A stretch of DNA of 6,838 nucleotides, taken from an uncultured Treponema sp. Lineage in GTDB: Bacteria > Spirochaetota > Spirochaetia > Treponematales > Treponemataceae. The stretch covers positions 1 through 6,838 of the forward strand of contig CAMJAJ010000071.1 in the NCBI GenBank assembly GCA_946403565.1, given 5' to 3'. Below are positions 5,162-6,838 of this stretch, one piece after another (positions within the stretch are counted from its first letter, which is position 1; every line of letters begins with the position of its first letter). Made by a program: the position numbers and the translations under genes. The notes below the pieces were generated by a model, which worked only from the letters and a program-made list of their open reading frames with translations, was not told the origin of the DNA and searched no databases.

Positions 5162-5569
5162 ATGAAGAAGGTCATCATTTCTGCCGTCCTGGTCCTGCTC
5201 GGCGTGCTCGTCGCGATTGCGCCATACAGCTTTGCAAAGGTCTGCGAGCTCGGTGAGAAAGTCATGAAGTGCCACTGGACCGCCAGGGCGGAACTGTTCA
5301 CCGGCCTGGCAATCGCCCTGCTTGCCTTGCTGCGCCTCCCTGCAAAATCCGACGGGCTGCTGCTTGGACTGAACGCCGGCATCCTGGTGAACTCGGCGGG
5401 AGTCATCCTCTTTCCGTACGCCCTCATCGGCGTCTGCGGTATGGCAAAGATGCACTGCCACGCAGTCACCAGGCCGGTACTCCTCGTGCTGGGAATCCTG
5501 CTGCTGCTGACGGCCGCCATAGATGTCCTCCTGCTCCTGAAGGGCAGGGCCTCCGCCCGGAAAAACTGA
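5162..5569 (+). CDS. DUF4418 family four-helix membrane protein
   Basis: A 135-residue inner-membrane protein with about four hydrophobic segments (roughly 4-22, 43-60, 66-90 and 104-127) and a basic C-terminus, suggesting both ends are cytoplasmic. The pattern APYSFAKVCE...KCHWTARAE matches DUF4418 as I recall it; the function of that family is not established. The two loops predicted on the outer face are striking: one has Cys28 and Cys37-His38, the other reads VCGMAKMHCH (91-100) with two Cys, two Met and two His. Metal binding or disulfide exchange is a possibility, not shown. AAGGAG lies six bases before the ATG. The gene starts an operon with the FtsX-type permease (11 bases apart), behind the paired operators at 5067-5123. 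Rrf2 control would link it to sulfur or redox status. Confidence 0.85.
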   Translation: MKKVIISAVLVLLGVLVAIAPYSFAKVCELGEKVMKCHWTARAELFTGLAIALLALLRLPAKSDGLLLGLNAGILVNSAGVILFPYALIGVCGMAKMHCHAVTRPVLLVLGILLLLTAAIDVLLLLKGRASARKN

Positions 5570-5580
5570 CGGAGGTCGCC

Positions 5581-6768
5581 ATGGCACAGTCCCTGTCACT
5601 GAGGACGCTCGCGGCGAAGAACATCCGCCGCAAGCCCGCACGCACCTTTGCCCTGCTCGCGCTCGTCACGGTCTCCGCCGCAGTCCTCTTCGGCAGCTTC
5701 ATGCTGTCGTCAAGCCTCCGGCAAGGCATCACCGGTATGAAGGAGCGCATAGGCGCGGACCTGATGATCGTACCGGAAGGCTGCGGAAGCGGCTTTGAAG
5801 GCGTGCTCCTCTCGGGAGAGCCGAGCTACTTCTATATGGACAAGTCCATCGAGGACACGGTGCGCGGGCTGGAAGGTGTCCGTGCCGTAACAAGCCAGTT
5901 CTACCTCACCAGCCTGAGCGAGAGCTGCTGCGACTTTCCCGTGCAGATAATCGGATTTGACCCGGAGAGCGACTTCCTCGTGAAGCCCTGGGTGCGGAAC
6001 TACAGCACGGGCGGAGAAGCAGTCTTCGCAGGCAGCAACGTCACGGTGAAAAACGGGTGCATCTCCTTCTTTGCCAAGAAGCACGACATCGGCGCACGGC
6101 TTGCCAAAAGCGGAACGGGGATGGACAACGCGGTGTTCACCGACCTCGCGGTGATACGGAAGATATTCGAGGACGCAAGCGAACGGGGCTTCTGCTTTCT
6201 TTCTGACGGGAACGTGGACCAGAAGACCAGCGCGATATTCGTCCGCCTGGAAGACAGGTCAAAGGCGGACACAACCGCGCTCAGGATACGGCAGGCGGTT
6301 GACGGAGTGCAGGTCATACAGCAGGGAAAGTTCATCAGGACCTTCGTGGACAAGATGGACTCGTTCGTGTTCTTCCTCTCCATGATGAGCATCCTCTTCC
6401 TGCTGGTCACGGTGCTCGCCATAGCGCTGACCTTCTCGCTCACCATGTACGAGCGCAGGCGGGAGTTTTCCATCCTGCGGGTGCTTGGCGCAAGCCGCCA
6501 CGACATAAGCCGGGTCATCCTGTACGAGGCATTTTTCCTGGGAAGCAGCGGAGCCGTATGCGGCGTGTTCATCGCCGCGCTCCTCCTGCTTCCGTTCAGC
6601 ATCCTCATAGCGCAGAAAATCGCCATGCCTTTCTGCGTGCCGGCCGTATGGCAGCTGCTCCTCTTTGCAGCGGCGGCCTTCATCATGATGACGGCGGCAT
6701 GCGTGCTGAGCGCACTGCACACCGCCGTTCAAATCGCGGGATTAAAAATCAACGTGGAGGAAAGCTAG
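5581..6768 (+). CDS. FtsX/MacB-type ABC transporter permease
   Basis: A 395-residue permease with the FtsX-like layout: a basic N-terminal stretch (NIRRKPARTF, 14-23), transmembrane helix 1 (about 22-45), a large extracytoplasmic domain (about 46-258), then three more helices (about 261-288, 316-345, 356-382). The cytoplasmic loop after helix 2 has YERRREFSILRVLGASRHDI (290-309), the coupling segment typical of this family. The outer domain contains SCCDFPVQIIGFDP (115-128) with an adjacent Cys pair, plus Cys68, Cys160 and Cys205. Such permeases usually work with an ATPase of the LolD/MacB type in lipoprotein, peptide or drug export, or in mechanotransmission. GGAGG lies five bases upstream of the ATG, fixing the start at 5581 though the frame is open back to 5269. 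No ATPase gene is present between the divergent spacer and the convergent gene at 6765, so the partner must be encoded elsewhere. Confidence 0.9.
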   Translation: MAQSLSLRTLAAKNIRRKPARTFALLALVTVSAAVLFGSFMLSSSLRQGITGMKERIGADLMIVPEGCGSGFEGVLLSGEPSYFYMDKSIEDTVRGLEGVRAVTSQFYLTSLSESCCDFPVQIIGFDPESDFLVKPWVRNYSTGGEAVFAGSNVTVKNGCISFFAKKHDIGARLAKSGTGMDNAVFTDLAVIRKIFEDASERGFCFLSDGNVDQKTSAIFVRLEDRSKADTTALRIRQAVDGVQVIQQGKFIRTFVDKMDSFVFFLSMMSILFLLVTVLAIALTFSLTMYERRREFSILRVLGASRHDISRVILYEAFFLGSSGAVCGVFIAALLLLPFSILIAQKIAMPFCVPAVWQLLLFAAAAFIMMTAACVLSALHTAVQIAGLKINVEES

Positions 6769-6838
6769 CCCTCGTTCAGGGCCTGCGCCAGATCCCTGAT
6801 AAGGTCATCGGCATTCTCGATGCCGACCGAAAGCCGCA
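6765..6838 (-). CDS. C-terminal tail of a Cys/Met-metabolism PLP enzyme (cystathionine gamma-synthase / O-acetylhomoserine sulfhydrylase family), partial
   Basis: Only the last 23 codons and a TAG stop (6767-6765) are visible on the minus strand. RLSVGIENADDLIRDLAQAL is the characteristic end of the Cys/Met metabolism PLP-dependent family (MetB, MetC, MetY, MGL), where RLSVGIE carries the carboxylate-binding Arg. The segment is too short to tell which reaction is catalysed. Its stop codon overlaps that of the permease on the other strand, so there is no intergenic space. The family fits the sulfur amino-acid theme of the C-S lyase and the CymR-like regulator. Confidence 0.8.
   Translation of the reverse strand, partial: RLSVGIENADDLIRDLAQALNEG

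Noticed and set aside
5269..5580. N-terminal extension of the permease
   Set aside because: It overlaps DUF4418 in another frame and lacks homology; a good SD precedes 5581.

Overview
The window looks like chromosomal DNA from a GC-rich host-associated bacterium, most plausibly a treponeme-like spirochaete. This rests on the mix of gene families (a secreted C-type-lectin/Ig-like protein, a DUF4418 membrane protein with an FtsX-type permease, a CymR-like Rrf2 regulator) and on intergenic spacers full of dispersed palindromes. It is an inference, not a marker-based assignment. No rRNA, tRNA, CRISPR array, insertion sequence or phage gene was seen. Coding is dense, and no gene-free stretch reaches 300 bases.

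Layout. 1-694 (-) is the N-terminal part of an aspartokinase of the ThrA/MetL type, running off the left edge. It has a strong sigma70-type promoter placed so that the transcript is probably leaderless. 695-912 holds a composite palindromic element. 913-1650 (-) encodes a secreted protein with a C-type-lectin domain followed by a bacterial Ig-like (Big_2) domain. 1651-1895 holds the divergent promoters of the lectin gene and galE, with a palindromic repeat between them. 1896-2897 (+) is galE (UDP-glucose 4-epimerase). 2993-3214 (+) is a small PptA/4-OT-type tautomerase. 3236-3281 is a strong hairpin between convergent genes. 3719-4900 and 3290-3715 (-) form a tight two-gene operon of a MalY/PatB-type C-S lyase/aminotransferase and a CymR-like Rrf2 regulator. 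4901-5161 is a regulatory spacer. 5162-5569 and 5581-6768 (+) encode a DUF4418 membrane protein and an FtsX-type ABC permease. 6765-6838 (-) is the C-terminal tail of a Cys/Met-metabolism PLP enzyme whose stop codon overlaps the permease stop.

The most interesting part is 5067-5123. Two 17-bp dyad sites of the form CCTANTNANTNANTAGG stand in inverted orientation around overlapping divergent promoters whose -10 elements share the same bases. One promoter points at DUF4418-permease, the other at the C-S lyase-Rrf2 operon. The simplest reading is that the Rrf2 protein autoregulates its own operon and co-regulates the divergent membrane operon, giving a compact sulfur- or thiol-responsive divergon. 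The DUF4418 protein has two loops, both predicted on the outer face, rich in Cys/His/Met. The permease operon has no ATPase in the window and no room for one downstream. Aspartokinase, the C-S lyase and the Cys/Met enzyme also place several steps of aspartate-family and sulfur amino-acid metabolism in this window.
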